64,000 bases of DNA from Bdellovibrionales bacterium (GTDB lineage Bacteria > Bdellovibrionota > Bacteriovoracia > Bacteriovoracales > Bacteriovoracaceae): assembly GCA_018646675.1 (NCBI GenBank), contig JABGUH010000028.1:1-64000 (forward strand), given 5' to 3'. Made by a program: the position numbers and the translations under genes. Of the stretch, positions 1 through 8,484 are shown piece after piece. The first letter of the stretch is position 1. The number at the start of each line of letters is the position of its first letter. The notes beneath the pieces are model-generated. The model was not told where the DNA came from. It was given only the letters and a program-made list of their open reading frames with translations, and made no database searches.

Positions 1-106
1 CTGTTTCCTGCGGATCTCTATTTTTGTCTGTGGGAGTTTAAAGCTATTCCAGTTTGTTGCCCTTGCTTTCTGCTCGCTCACCTCTGTAGGGCGCCTACGG
101 CGACCA

Positions 107-127
107 AGTTTAGCATCCTGCTAAACT
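107..127. repeat. perfect 9-bp inverted repeat, 3-nt loop
   Basis: AGTTTAGCA and TGCTAAACT flank the loop TCC. A smaller dyad, GTAGG-GCG-CCTAC, sits just before it at about 87-99. There is no T-run after it, so it is not a clear terminator; together the dyads resemble a small structured intergenic element. Confidence 0.6.
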
Positions 128-130
128 AAC

Positions 131-181
131 CCGCTCCTGTTTCCGCTCCCGCTCCTGTTCCCGTTCCTGCTTCCGTTCCCG
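131..181. repeat. degenerate hexanucleotide pyrimidine tract
   Basis: Roughly eight or nine imperfect hexamers of the type CTCCCG / TTCCTG / TTCCCG run without interruption. On the minus strand they read as purine-rich CGGGAA/CAGGAG units. The phrase TGTTGCCC with a nearby CTGCTC occurs on both sides (near 55 and 184). It is low-complexity sequence of unknown role. Confidence 0.6.
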
Positions 182-532
182 TCTGTTGCCCTCATCTCCT
201 GCTCCCATCTATTCTACTGTGACGTCCAAGTAGATAATTTACTCTTTCAAAGTTACACCTTAATAAAATCCATTAGTTCGAAAATTACAATTCCCTATTT
301 TCTACGGATCTCTATTTTCTGCGGATCTCTATTTTTGCGTATCAAAACTTGCGTGAAGGAGCTAAAAGTATCAGTGGACAATACCCTCCGATTTGATCCC
401 TAAAAGAGAGCTATGACAAGTTGATGATCATATGTAAATTTTACCTTTACCAATCTAGGTTGCTTCTCATCTTCTTGAGCAAGATGCTACTTTTAAATTT
501 CTACAATATATTCAAATAACGAGTAATAATTT

Positions 533-1075
533 ATGAAGAGCTTGATAATACTGCTTATAATTTTCACTTCTTCTATCACTCTTGCGGATAATAAGCTGCA
601 AAGTGGAATGAGTTTAGTTTGCGATGCTGATAATGGTAGTGGAGTTTTACTAGAAGTTAGTTTTATGTGGGATGGAGTTTCAGCTACTCTCAACAATGAT
701 ATGCTGCATGGCAAACAACTAGATTTAGGGTATGGGCCTAGAACAGGAGAGAGATATTCCTTTGCCGGTCATACCGGTAATCATCCATTGGATAGCTTTC
801 GCTACGATCGTGAACTAGTCAGAAAATACTTTCATCAAGATCTAATATTTGATGCAAATAATAGTGTTGTTATTGCTCAATACTCCTTGGAGCGCGGGAT
901 CTTTACATTAATTGAGGGACCGGTTGAAATTATCGTTACTATTCCCAATCAGATTGAGTACCGTTATCGCTATCAGGCACCTAAGGTTATTTATAATATC
1001 GGTATAGCGCAGGCCATTTATAGTGATGGGTCAATCTATACCGCCACATGCAAATTTGGATATTGGCACGAGTAG
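533..1075 (+). CDS. exported protein of unknown function (180 aa)
   Basis: I do not recognise this family. The first 19 residues form a typical Sec signal peptide: lysine near the start, a hydrophobic core and a cleavage site after LA at about residue 18. The mature part is about 160 aa, with a cysteine near the start (VCDAD) and one near the end (TCKF) that could form a disulfide in the periplasm. It is rich in short polar and aromatic stretches, suggesting a beta-sheet fold. The ribosome-binding site is weak. It precedes another small exported protein with a 90-bp gap, so the two may be co-transcribed. Confidence that it is a real gene is good; function is unknown. Confidence 0.7.
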   Translation: MKSLIILLIIFTSSITLADNKLQSGMSLVCDADNGSGVLLEVSFMWDGVSATLNNDMLHGKQLDLGYGPRTGERYSFAGHTGNHPLDSFRYDRELVRKYFHQDLIFDANNSVVIAQYSLERGIFTLIEGPVEIIVTIPNQIEYRYRYQAPKVIYNIGIAQAIYSDGSIYTATCKFGYWHE

Positions 1076-1165
1076 TTTGAGTGGATCATTCTGTTGGTAG
1101 TAATCCTATACTAGGGATTTTGTCCTAGCTACGAAGAGTGATTAATATATTTTTGGAAGGTATTA

Positions 1166-1459
1166 ATGAAAATTTTGCTGTCTATTTTATTTATTTCTTC
1201 TTTGCTGGTTCAATCTCATCTCTTAGTGGCTGCTGAAGATTGTCCTGCGACTCTTGAGAATGCCTTGATCTCATCACGTACTGATTTTGATTACTGTGAT
1301 GCTGATCAGCGGGAGATGATTGAGAGAGTTGTTGATCGCGAGATGAGTCGAGTCTCGAAGATTGCTCAGGTCGCCAAGAGTAATAAAAGCAGCAATCTTG
1401 CAGGGTATATATATAAGTTAACTGCTCTTAGGGCACTATACGCCATCATCAAATTTTAG
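1166..1459 (+). CDS. small exported protein of unknown function (97 aa)
   Basis: A 23-residue Sec signal peptide ends near VAAED. The remaining 74 residues are mostly charged and helical, with two cysteines close together (residues about 26 and 43) that may pair. The start is well supported by GGAAGG seven bases upstream of the ATG. I know no family match. It lies between another exported unknown and a secreted serine protease, all on the plus strand, in a region dominated by exported proteins. Confidence 0.7.
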   Translation: MKILLSILFISSLLVQSHLLVAAEDCPATLENALISSRTDFDYCDADQREMIERVVDREMSRVSKIAQVAKSNKSSNLAGYIYKLTALRALYAIIKF

Positions 1460-1645
1460 CCCAAAAGCCATACTAAAATATTATGTTGAGATCTGTTGAG
1501 GGGTTGATTATACGATCCCGATTCAGCATCTAACCATTTTGGTCATCACATTGCTCCCTTTGCAAGAATATGTCAGAAAAGATTCATGGCCAATTTTGTC
1601 AACTTCTCTTACCGTTTCCTATCTTGTTAAAAAAAGGGAGGAAAT

Positions 1646-2497
1646 ATGGATGTTCGAACCGTTTTATTATTGCTGGCGTTAACCGTTGTTTCTATTACTA
1701 CCTACGCAAATAATAAGGTTATCTATGGAGATGATAACCGGATGGAGGTAGCGGAGGCCCCAACTCGTTTTGCCGCTTGGGCAGACTCTACTGCAGCGAT
1801 GATCTCAAATTATCAACTTTCAAATGATGGAGAGCGAGTCTACGTTAGAGCAAAAACTCTGGCCCTTGGAGGAAAGTGCAAGACAGAGCGCTTTGCAGAG
1901 CAGATGACTCCTGCCAGTTGCTCCGGCTTTCTCGTTGGAAAAGATCTACTGGTAACTGCGGGCCACTGTATTACCAAGCTTAGTGACTGCAATAAGTACT
2001 CATGGATGTTTGGTTTTCACGCTAGTAGTGATGTTATGACTACCTTTATAACTGATAATTCTAATGTCTATAAGTGTGTTAAAGTTATTTCACGCTCTTT
2101 CTCTCGGTTAACAAAAAATGACTATGCTCTTGTTAAGCTCGATCGAGCTGTAACGGGACGTAAGCCACTGAAGCTTCGCAGAAGAGGTAAAGTAGATAGT
2201 AACGCTCGACTGATAATTATTGGGCATCCCACCGGTCTACCAACAAAAATTGCTGATGGGGCCACCGTTCGCAAGAAGAGTTGGAAATACTTTAAGGCTA
2301 ATCTTGACTCCTATGGAGGTAATAGTGGGTCTGCAGTAATCAACGAGGATAGTGGAGAGGTTGAAGGTATTCTGGTTAGAGGAGATCGTGACTACGTCTA
2401 TGATAGTGAGCAGAGTTGTTATGTCTCTAACCGCTGTAGCGATAGTGGTTGCCGAGGTGAGGATGTCACCTATATCAAGAACGTTAGCGGTCTTTAG
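1646..2497 (+). CDS. secreted V8-like (S1B-type) serine protease
   Basis: A signal peptide (about 1-21) precedes a short pro-region beginning NKVIYGDDNRMEV, then a trypsin/V8-fold catalytic domain. The triad is visible: His in TAGHC (about residue 107), Asp in NDYALVKLDR (about 160) and Ser in GGNSGS (about 227). Additional cysteines around the His site and at the C-terminus (CYVSNRC, DSGCRGEDV) suggest disulfides. The start has a strong GGGAGG site just upstream. Two paralogues lie in this window at 9577 and 22446 and share the same mature N-terminal motif. It is expected to be exported and to hydrolyse proteins outside the cytoplasm; substrate specificity cannot be read from the sequence. 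A hairpin follows the stop. Confidence 0.88.
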   Translation: MDVRTVLLLLALTVVSITTYANNKVIYGDDNRMEVAEAPTRFAAWADSTAAMISNYQLSNDGERVYVRAKTLALGGKCKTERFAEQMTPASCSGFLVGKDLLVTAGHCITKLSDCNKYSWMFGFHASSDVMTTFITDNSNVYKCVKVISRSFSRLTKNDYALVKLDRAVTGRKPLKLRRRGKVDSNARLIIIGHPTGLPTKIADGATVRKKSWKYFKANLDSYGGNSGSAVINEDSGEVEGILVRGDRDYVYDSEQSCYVSNRCSDSGCRGEDVTYIKNVSGL

Positions 2498-2514
2498 TCG
2501 TATTCATTTTTTGT

Positions 2515-2547
2515 AAAACTCTCCTATCTTTTGATTAGGAGAGTTTT
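2515..2547. terminator. intrinsic terminator, probably bidirectional
   Basis: A perfect 12-bp stem, AAAACTCTCCTA pairing with TAGGAGAGTTTT, encloses a 9-nt loop. It lies 18 bp after the protease stop codon. The stem carries A-runs on one side and T-runs on the other, so it could work in both directions. Confidence 0.75.
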
Positions 2548-2707
2548 CGAAGCATTAAAATAATATGATGAAATGTGCAAAGACGCTATCTTGTATTTAG
2601 AAATCTGGAAGATCAACATACGCAGTGAACAGGAACTAATGAATATCCAACCTATTTGGAGTTTGGTCAATATTAACCAATTTCAAAAAAAAATCCCAAT
2701 AGCAACT

Positions 2708-2938
2708 CTATAAATCTTTATCATCTAAGTTTCTCCCTAATCCCTTAAATCCCCAAAAGAAGCTAATAATACCAATTAATAAAAAGATTGAGATAGAAAT
2801 GATGCCGGCAATTTTTAGCCAATCCGGAAAATTTAATTTAGAGGAAAACAGGGCGATACTTCCCAAAATGGCTACAATAATGAAGGTCATCGAATTATCA
2901 ATATGGCCCTGATTAAAAGAGATCTTATTACGGTTCAA
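2708..2938 (-). CDS. small inner-membrane protein, two TM helices (76 aa)
   Basis: The chain is mostly two hydrophobic helices (about residues 14-32 and 42-66) with a short polar N-terminus and a charged C-terminal tail ending LGRNLDDKDL. No family is recognised. The gene begins 19 bp after the stop of the long-form GAPDH on the same strand, so the two are probably one operon. Nothing in the sequence shows a catalytic site. Confidence 0.55.
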   Translation of the reverse strand: MNRNKISFNQGHIDNSMTFIIVAILGSIALFSSKLNFPDWLKIAGIISISIFLLIGIISFFWGFKGLGRNLDDKDL

Positions 2939-2957
2939 TTACTCTCCACAGTCATAG

Positions 2958-4424
2958 CTAGTACTCTTTAAGATTCACTTCCATAATAATCTTAGATAGC
3001 CTGATCACTTGGCGAGTATATCCAAACTCATTATCATACCATCCATACAGCACAATATTTTTACCATCATTAGATACAATGGTAGAATTTGAATCAAAAA
3101 TAGTCGCAGTGGGAGTTCCAACAATATCAGAAGAGACCAGCTCAGGAAAGACTGAGTAACGAATCTGATCCACCAAATTTCCCTGTAGTGCTGCCTCACG
3201 GATAGCGTTGTTAACTATCTCCACCGAAGTTTTTTTGGCCAAGGTAAGACTCATAATTGCCAGCGATCCGTTGGGAGTGGGAACCCTTACCGCATTGGCC
3301 GTTAACTTTCCCTTCAAATTAGGTATCACTTTTGCCACTGCCTTTGCCGCACCGGTTTCAGTTAGAACCATATTTAAAGCGGCAGATCTTCCTCGACGAT
3401 GTTTCTTATGGAAGTTGTCCAGCAGATTCTGATCATTGGTATATGCATGAATAGTCTCAATATGTCCCTTCTCAATGGAGAAGTTTTTTTCAATTACAGA
3501 GAGAATAGGAACGATCGCATTCGTAGTACAGGAGGCGGCAGAGTAGATATTCTCTTGATGGCAATAGGAGTCTCGGTCATTGATACCAACAACGACATTG
3601 GGAATGTCATCCTTGCCGGGGGCCGTTAGTAATACTTTGCTAATACCTTTAGCATTTAAATGTTGCCCCAAACCTTCCCTATCTCTCCAAACACCAGTGT
3701 TATCAATCAGGATCGCATGATTGATACCATACTTGGTATAATCAACTTCGGCTGGATTACTGGTGGCAATCATCCGAACAACATTACCATTAAGAATCAG
3801 TGATTTATTTTCAACATCTTCTACTACCGTTCCAGGAAATAGCCCATGGATTGAGTCGGTACGTAGCAGATTTGCCCTTTTAGTAATATCATCATCACTA
3901 TTACTACGAGTGACAATCGCCTTCAACCGCAACTGAGATCCTTTGCCAACCTGTGATAGCAGATCACGTGCACACAGTCTCCCAATTCGGCCAAAACCAT
4001 AAAGAACAACATCTTTGGGGGCCAAATCTTCAGTATCTTTATTGATAAGAAAATCTCTTAACTGTTGTTTAACAAAGCTCTTCGGATTTCCATTATGTTC
4101 TTCTTTCTCAATCAACCACTCACTGGCCAGACGACCAATATCTATTTTTGACGGGCCTAAGTCTAACTTAAGCAGCTCCAAGGCAACCGTAAGAGTATCA
4201 AAAATAGTAATCGGATGTCCGACGACATTATTGGCATACTCATGCAATTTGATAATGCTACTAGAGCCTAAATCGAATAGAGGCTTTTTGAAAATTTTTA
4301 ACTTGATTGAACGATTAAGCCAAAGATTACTTACAACATTAATCAACTCTACTGCGGTCTTCTCCTGGTCGATCCAAGTCGCTAGATTTTTGTCATAATC
4401 GGCTTTCATTTTATTATGTGTCAT
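2958..4424 (-). CDS. long-form glyceraldehyde-3-phosphate dehydrogenase
   Basis: Residues about 140-480 are a GAPDH: the Rossmann motif YGFGRIGRLCARDLL, the catalytic-cysteine segment SAASCTTNAIVPI and the C-terminal WYDNEFGYTRQV. At 488 aa it exceeds the usual 330-340 aa because of a roughly 130-residue helical N-terminal extension. GAPDHs of this length are known in some proteobacteria alongside a standard glycolytic enzyme. It should oxidise glyceraldehyde 3-phosphate with NAD(P)+ and phosphate, or run in reverse; cofactor preference and direction cannot be decided here. GGAG precedes the ATG at the right spacing. No other glycolytic gene is nearby. Confidence 0.9.
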   Translation of the reverse strand: MTHNKMKADYDKNLATWIDQEKTAVELINVVSNLWLNRSIKLKIFKKPLFDLGSSSIIKLHEYANNVVGHPITIFDTLTVALELLKLDLGPSKIDIGRLASEWLIEKEEHNGNPKSFVKQQLRDFLINKDTEDLAPKDVVLYGFGRIGRLCARDLLSQVGKGSQLRLKAIVTRSNSDDDITKRANLLRTDSIHGLFPGTVVEDVENKSLILNGNVVRMIATSNPAEVDYTKYGINHAILIDNTGVWRDREGLGQHLNAKGISKVLLTAPGKDDIPNVVVGINDRDSYCHQENIYSAASCTTNAIVPILSVIEKNFSIEKGHIETIHAYTNDQNLLDNFHKKHRRGRSAALNMVLTETGAAKAVAKVIPNLKGKLTANAVRVPTPNGSLAIMSLTLAKKTSVEIVNNAIREAALQGNLVDQIRYSVFPELVSSDIVGTPTATIFDSNSTIVSNDGKNIVLYGWYDNEFGYTRQVIRLSKIIMEVNLKEY

Positions 4425-4607
4425 TTATTGCTCCAAAGTAGTAATCTACAAAATGTTAGTAAAGTATATAACTTATGCGGTCCATATACAAAAGCTGCCT
4501 AGAAATCAAATGGTTGGAACAGGCATAGCTTGCCGTGTTAAACGATAGCATGAGGTATATTTACAAGTTTTTCACTCCCACCCAAGCTGAGGTATGGAGG
4601 AAGGTAA

Positions 4608-5261
4608 ATGATTAGTAATCTAAAAAAACTTTTCATCTCAAGTTCCATACTGTGTACGGTGGTGCTTGTCCCACTTCCAGAGCAGACTCTTTTTAAAACT
4701 ATTCGCTTTAAGGGAATCCCTGCGAGCAAAGTAATTCATTTCAAGCAGGGATTAACATTTAAAGTAGACTCATCCAACTCCACCTACATCTACCCGTTTA
4801 GAGATATAAATGAGATAGGCTCAATACTCGTTGAAGGGAGTATGACAGGCGTTCTTAATTTAAGAGGAAAGCAGCAAGGAACAAGTAATGCTGACGATTA
4901 CATCTTTAAGATTGGACTAATTATCGCAGGAGAGAAAAGACTCAATTTTGCCCAACGTTTGATTGCTCCCAACTGGGTAATAGAGATGGAGAATATATTA
5001 CCCAACAATATCGGAGTTGAGCGTGTCGAATTTTATATAATGGTATCTGATCGGAGTATTCTAAATACCAAGAGAGTCCACCCTTTAAGTGATCTTTTCA
5101 TAGAAAATAGGGTATGGCTTTACGATAAAAATAAAAAATATTTTTCACACAAATATCAGCTTAATCAGAAGATGCGAGTTATTGGTCTCTGGATTTCTTC
5201 AGATGGCGATAATACAAAAAGTAAATTTAGCATGACATTGACAAAAATTAGACTCAACTGA
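4608..5261 (+). CDS. exported protein, possibly DUF3047-like (217 aa)
   Basis: An N-terminal hydrophobic segment (about residues 8-25) looks like a signal peptide or anchor. The C-terminal segment VIGLWISSDGDNTKSKFS resembles the end of DUF3047 proteins, which typically finish with a 'gia-mtDtDNT' signature before a last beta-strand, and the DDYIFKIGLII segment fits the same pattern. This assignment is by eye and tentative. A very strong ribosome-binding site (GGAGGAAGG) precedes the ATG. It is divergent from the GAPDH gene and stands alone. No function is established for the family. Confidence 0.6.
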   Translation: MISNLKKLFISSSILCTVVLVPLPEQTLFKTIRFKGIPASKVIHFKQGLTFKVDSSNSTYIYPFRDINEIGSILVEGSMTGVLNLRGKQQGTSNADDYIFKIGLIIAGEKRLNFAQRLIAPNWVIEMENILPNNIGVERVEFYIMVSDRSILNTKRVHPLSDLFIENRVWLYDKNKKYFSHKYQLNQKMRVIGLWISSDGDNTKSKFSMTLTKIRLN

Positions 5262-5655
5262 TCAAGTTTGATCTGCCTAGAAGATCTAGAGGAGTTATTA
5301 TCAATCGTCAATTTGTTCAGACGGATTGGTGCAGGTAGATAGTTAGCTCTTCTTTACTCAAGACAATGCTTTGACTTATCCCCACTTCATTTTTACAAGT
5401 ATCTTTGGATATGCAATATATCCGATGCATCTAAAGTGCATGATGTTGGTTATAAAAGCTCGACCGGCCATTTTTGAAATTGTTTAAACAGTCACTTAGA
5501 CTGGAAGGAGTGCTCTGCACCTTAAGAGCCTGACTGCACGATGCATTTTTCCAGCCGATGATTTAATAGATTATTGCAAATAATACTATTTCGGTGTTTG
5601 TTACCGCTACCAAATGAATAAAAGTGTGTAACCACTTGTCACCAGGAGAGGCCAG
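5262..5655. other. 394-bp intergenic region, no gene seen
   Basis: No open frame with a ribosome-binding site and no tRNA-like fold was found. There are short dyads such as ATGCA(7 nt)TGCAT near 5425 and two nearby GTGC/GCAC pairs around 5510-5540, too short to call an RNA gene. It presumably carries the promoter for the downstream lipoprotein gene. Confidence 0.4.
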
Positions 5656-7572
5656 ATGCAAAAGAAAAAATTAGTCGCCAGTATATTTTTACTACTAATA
5701 ATGAGTATCGGATGTGGCCGTAATGGGGCCCAGAATAGTAGCGTCCCCATCATACCAATCGAAGGAGATCAGACCAAAACTTTTCAAGAGGCAAAAGGGG
5801 AGTTGATTGCAGAGTCTGACGATAGATCAATCAGAATTCTAAAATATAAACTTGCCTCGGAGCAGGTTGAGGAGGAGAGAAAACGCTATAGTGAAAATGA
5901 TCTTCTGCAAATTCCAGTTGACCCAAAACACAACGCGACACTATTTAAAATTGACAATGTAGATGGGTATGAGAACAGTGTTTTTTTCGCTCCAAAGATC
6001 TATGCTTACGGGGGACAGGATGGGGCCAGAATCTCTCCTAAAATGAATAATGATGGCACCGTCACATTAGATTTTCCAGTTATTCTGACAACCGGTGAGT
6101 TGCCAGTAATTCCAGCGCATAACGGATCTGATGAAATTAATCTGCCTAAAACAATGGTAGTACAACACATAGAAGAGCTAAAGAAGAACTTAAGCGAACG
6201 TTATGGAGCAAAACAGAACCTCGCAATATTGCCTGGCTGCCCCAAAAGGATCTACTTAAAGTTCTCTAATATGGAATTTGATGCCTCCTCCTTAGATTTA
6301 AAAAATGGTGATTACTGTGCTTCCAATACTCCATTTACTGTCTCTATTACTCTACCTAAAGAGGATGCCCGCTATATGTTGGAGGAGGCAATCTACAACA
6401 ATAGTGTGGACATTAGAGTAACATTTGAGACCAAGGCTCGCTTAACTGTCTCCAAGATGCGCGTGGAGTTTGATAAAAAGAAAATTTTTTCTGAATTGGA
6501 GGCGCGATTGAAAGTCAATGTTGGCTATCTTGATGCAGACATTAAAAGTCATGTAACGAAGGTGATTCGTCGCCAGGCGATGAAGGTTAGCCAGGTGGGA
6601 GAAATAACATCTCAGATGGATAAAATTGTTGCTGATGCAACGGCCCTATTTTTTGAACCTTATATAAAGCATGATGATGACAACAGTGCTTGTTCCAAGA
6701 AGGCGGTCTGCTTACGTCTCAGTTATTCAAAAATTAGCGATGAAAACAGTTTTGTCTTTGAATGGGGGAAGTCAAAGACAGTGCTGACCGGCCAGAACTA
6801 TCTCACTTGGACTAAGCTTAGTCGATTAAACGATGAAGTTGAGATTACTTCGCTCAAAAGAGGTGGTGATTGGAAAGAGAGTGGCTTGACTGTCAATTCA
6901 GGTGATCTATTTGAGATTAAGCCAACTAGGATACTACAAGAGGTAAGGGAGTTAAATATCCCTGAGATTATAACCAATAATAACAATGTATGCGTTGAGA
7001 CTAGACCAATTTGTATTTCAGAGGATAATCCCCGAGTACCTAAAAGCAGGACGAATAGATCTAAGCATAATAAATTTGGGGGACGTTGCATATTGTGGGA
7101 TAAGGAGTGTAAACGTTATGAAGATCAATGGACCAAGGTGACCAACTATAATTCTTTGCAACTTAAATACCAAGAAATTGTAAACCCTGTAGGCAAGGTG
7201 AAGGTACTTTTTGATGGATTAGCACTTCGTTTTGTTTGGAGAGACGGTAAGGGCGTAGAGAAAAACAGAGAGTGTGCTTTAAATACCTTTCATCGAAAAT
7301 CAAATGGTCAGAAATTAACCTTTCGTGTTGAAAATCGCCCCGATTGTAAGATTTTTACTGCTGATAGTACGGCCCCAATGGTCTATCTGGTAAATCGGAT
7401 CTCCTTTCCTTTTCGCTATAAGCACGGACGTCTAGTCACCAGGTGGGATGGTCAGGTGTTAGAGCGGCCGCAGGAGAGGATCTATCAACCGGATGTTATC
7501 TTTACCGGTAAGTTGATGATTAGAGGCTATAGCTTTGGTGCGGTTTATACCCACGCTGCCAAAATAGATTAA
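5656..7572 (+). CDS. large lipoprotein of unknown function (638 aa)
   Basis: The N-terminus has lysines, a hydrophobic core and a lipobox-like SIGC at residues about 17-20, indicating a lipid-anchored protein. I recognise no catalytic domain. Residues about 200-330 look like a mixed alpha/beta repeat region with amphipathic helices (DKIVADATALFFEPY), followed by a cysteine-bearing C-terminal half (CVETRPIC, CILWDKEC, and two later cysteines). The start is supported by GGAGAGG eight bases upstream. It stands alone on the plus strand with a likely terminator behind it. Location in the outer membrane or on the surface is inference. Confidence 0.75.
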   Translation: MQKKKLVASIFLLLIMSIGCGRNGAQNSSVPIIPIEGDQTKTFQEAKGELIAESDDRSIRILKYKLASEQVEEERKRYSENDLLQIPVDPKHNATLFKIDNVDGYENSVFFAPKIYAYGGQDGARISPKMNNDGTVTLDFPVILTTGELPVIPAHNGSDEINLPKTMVVQHIEELKKNLSERYGAKQNLAILPGCPKRIYLKFSNMEFDASSLDLKNGDYCASNTPFTVSITLPKEDARYMLEEAIYNNSVDIRVTFETKARLTVSKMRVEFDKKKIFSELEARLKVNVGYLDADIKSHVTKVIRRQAMKVSQVGEITSQMDKIVADATALFFEPYIKHDDDNSACSKKAVCLRLSYSKISDENSFVFEWGKSKTVLTGQNYLTWTKLSRLNDEVEITSLKRGGDWKESGLTVNSGDLFEIKPTRILQEVRELNIPEIITNNNNVCVETRPICISEDNPRVPKSRTNRSKHNKFGGRCILWDKECKRYEDQWTKVTNYNSLQLKYQEIVNPVGKVKVLFDGLALRFVWRDGKGVEKNRECALNTFHRKSNGQKLTFRVENRPDCKIFTADSTAPMVYLVNRISFPFRYKHGRLVTRWDGQVLERPQERIYQPDVIFTGKLMIRGYSFGAVYTHAAKID

Positions 7573-7592
7573 AACCCAAAGAGGAAAGGGGC

Positions 7593-7620
7593 TTGTGCGC
7601 CGCGCATAGAGTCTTTTTTT
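7593..7620 (+). terminator. probable intrinsic terminator after the lipoprotein gene
   Basis: A GC-rich dyad (GTGCGC/GCGCAT) in otherwise AT-rich DNA is followed within a few bases by seven consecutive Ts. The loop is very tight unless outer base pairs fray, so the exact stem is uncertain. Confidence 0.4.
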
Positions 7621-7706
7621 CAGTGAGGCTTGTCAACTAGAGGGTTTCACCCTTAGTTTAAATCGATTTTCAGTTTCACAAATTTAACAAAAAAGAGGTT
7701 TTAGAG

Positions 7707-8069
7707 ATGCATTCACTAAATCTAACTACTATTTTATTTAGCACCCTTATCTGGTTGGCTTTTATTCCAGCTAATGCAGATTATTTCCCTTCAACTGGTC
7801 GCTACTGTTTAAAACTTTCAAACCGAGAGCAGCGCATTTTTAATGCTGCGACCGTTTCAGATCGCCAGTTAAGACGAGGTGAACATCACACTTTTTTTGC
7901 TAAGCCGCTAGGAGACGATCTAAGCGGTCAATTGGTTTATCAAGTTATTCCGCTAAACGGTAGAGTTTATCAGGCATTGAGTGAGCTAAATAAAGGTCAG
8001 GAGTTCTGTCTGATAGGAACGTATCTAAACCGTAACCAGTCCGCTACAATTCTCGCCTTTGATTTATAG
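7707..8069 (+). CDS. small exported protein of unknown function (120 aa)
   Basis: A clear signal peptide ends at NADYF (about residue 25). The mature part of about 95 aa carries two cysteines (RYCLKLS and EFCLIG) near either end, consistent with one disulfide, and is probably a small beta-rich domain. No family is recognised. The gene follows the terminator of the lipoprotein gene and precedes a doubtful short frame. Confidence 0.65.
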   Translation: MHSLNLTTILFSTLIWLAFIPANADYFPSTGRYCLKLSNREQRIFNAATVSDRQLRRGEHHTFFAKPLGDDLSGQLVYQVIPLNGRVYQALSELNKGQEFCLIGTYLNRNQSATILAFDL

Positions 8070-8092
8070 CTTTAATCGACCTATCGTTATTG

Positions 8093-8275
8093 ATGTTACC
8101 TGATGGTATACTAGTTGTTTTACAATCCAATAATTTCAAAGAAGGCGACGGACATATAAACTGTGTAGAATCGATAGAAGAGTTTAAAGAACAGGCACCG
8201 ATGTCAGTCAGTTATTTTGAAGGAACATTGAATCTATCCAATTATAATAGGTTTATGTTAATAGGATTGAAATGA
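8093..8275 (+). CDS. doubtful short ORF (60 aa)
   Basis: An open frame without signal peptide, recognisable motif or good ribosome-binding site, in a different frame from the exported gene upstream. It is listed only because it fills the gap between that gene and an intergenic repeat. It may be non-coding or a remnant. Confidence 0.2.
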   Translation: MLPDGILVVLQSNNFKEGDGHINCVESIEEFKEQAPMSVSYFEGTLNLSNYNRFMLIGLK

Positions 8276-8298
8276 CATATGTAGTTGGTTATCTTCGC

Positions 8299-8359
8299 AG
8301 TTCAATAACAATTCGCCAACCAAACACCCTGCTGGAGCTATTTTTTAAATATTAGTTTT
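8299..8359. repeat. intergenic repeat, copy 1
   Basis: About 60 bp resembling the stretch at 9401-9458: both start AGTTCAATAA, contain CCTG(C/T)TGGAGCTATTTT and end with AAAT...TTAGT-TTT. The copies bracket the M15-type peptidase gene, each about 20 bp after a stop codon. Role unknown. Confidence 0.6.
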
Positions 8360-8484
8360 CTGGACATACTTTACAGGTGGAGGGTTGGTTTACCTCATTG
8401 TTAATTTTAATAAGGTACCAATTAGTCCTAGTACATAAAATTGCCAATCTTGCTTTCACTAAATGATGATAGTAATATCAATAA

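Larger units (their letters stand above)
11..336. repeat. three direct copies of a 14-15 bp repeat
   Basis: The 14-mer CGGATCTCTATTTT occurs at 11-24, 305-318 and 322-335; copies one and three continue as TTTTTG and are preceded by CTG. The last two copies are 17 bp apart. No gene is visible in 1-532; the stretch holds these repeats, a pyrimidine-rich tract and an inverted repeat. Function unknown. Confidence 0.7.

Noticed and set aside
120..213. Short minus-strand frame reading Arg-Glu/Gln-Glu repeats through the pyrimidine tract
   Set aside because: It is only about 31 codons of low-complexity sequence with no start signal and looks like a by-product of the repeat.
131..336. Possible CRISPR-like repeats at the window start
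   Set aside because: Repeats are six or 14 bp, unevenly spaced and without spacer structure; no cas gene is present.
1596..1625. TTGTCA-N18-TATCTT as the promoter of the first V8-like protease
   Set aside because: It would leave only about 14 bases of leader and the -10 match is four of six, too weak to list.
3208..3629. Plus-strand open frames inside the GAPDH gene
   Set aside because: They mirror the strongly supported dehydrogenase on the other strand and have no motifs or start signals.
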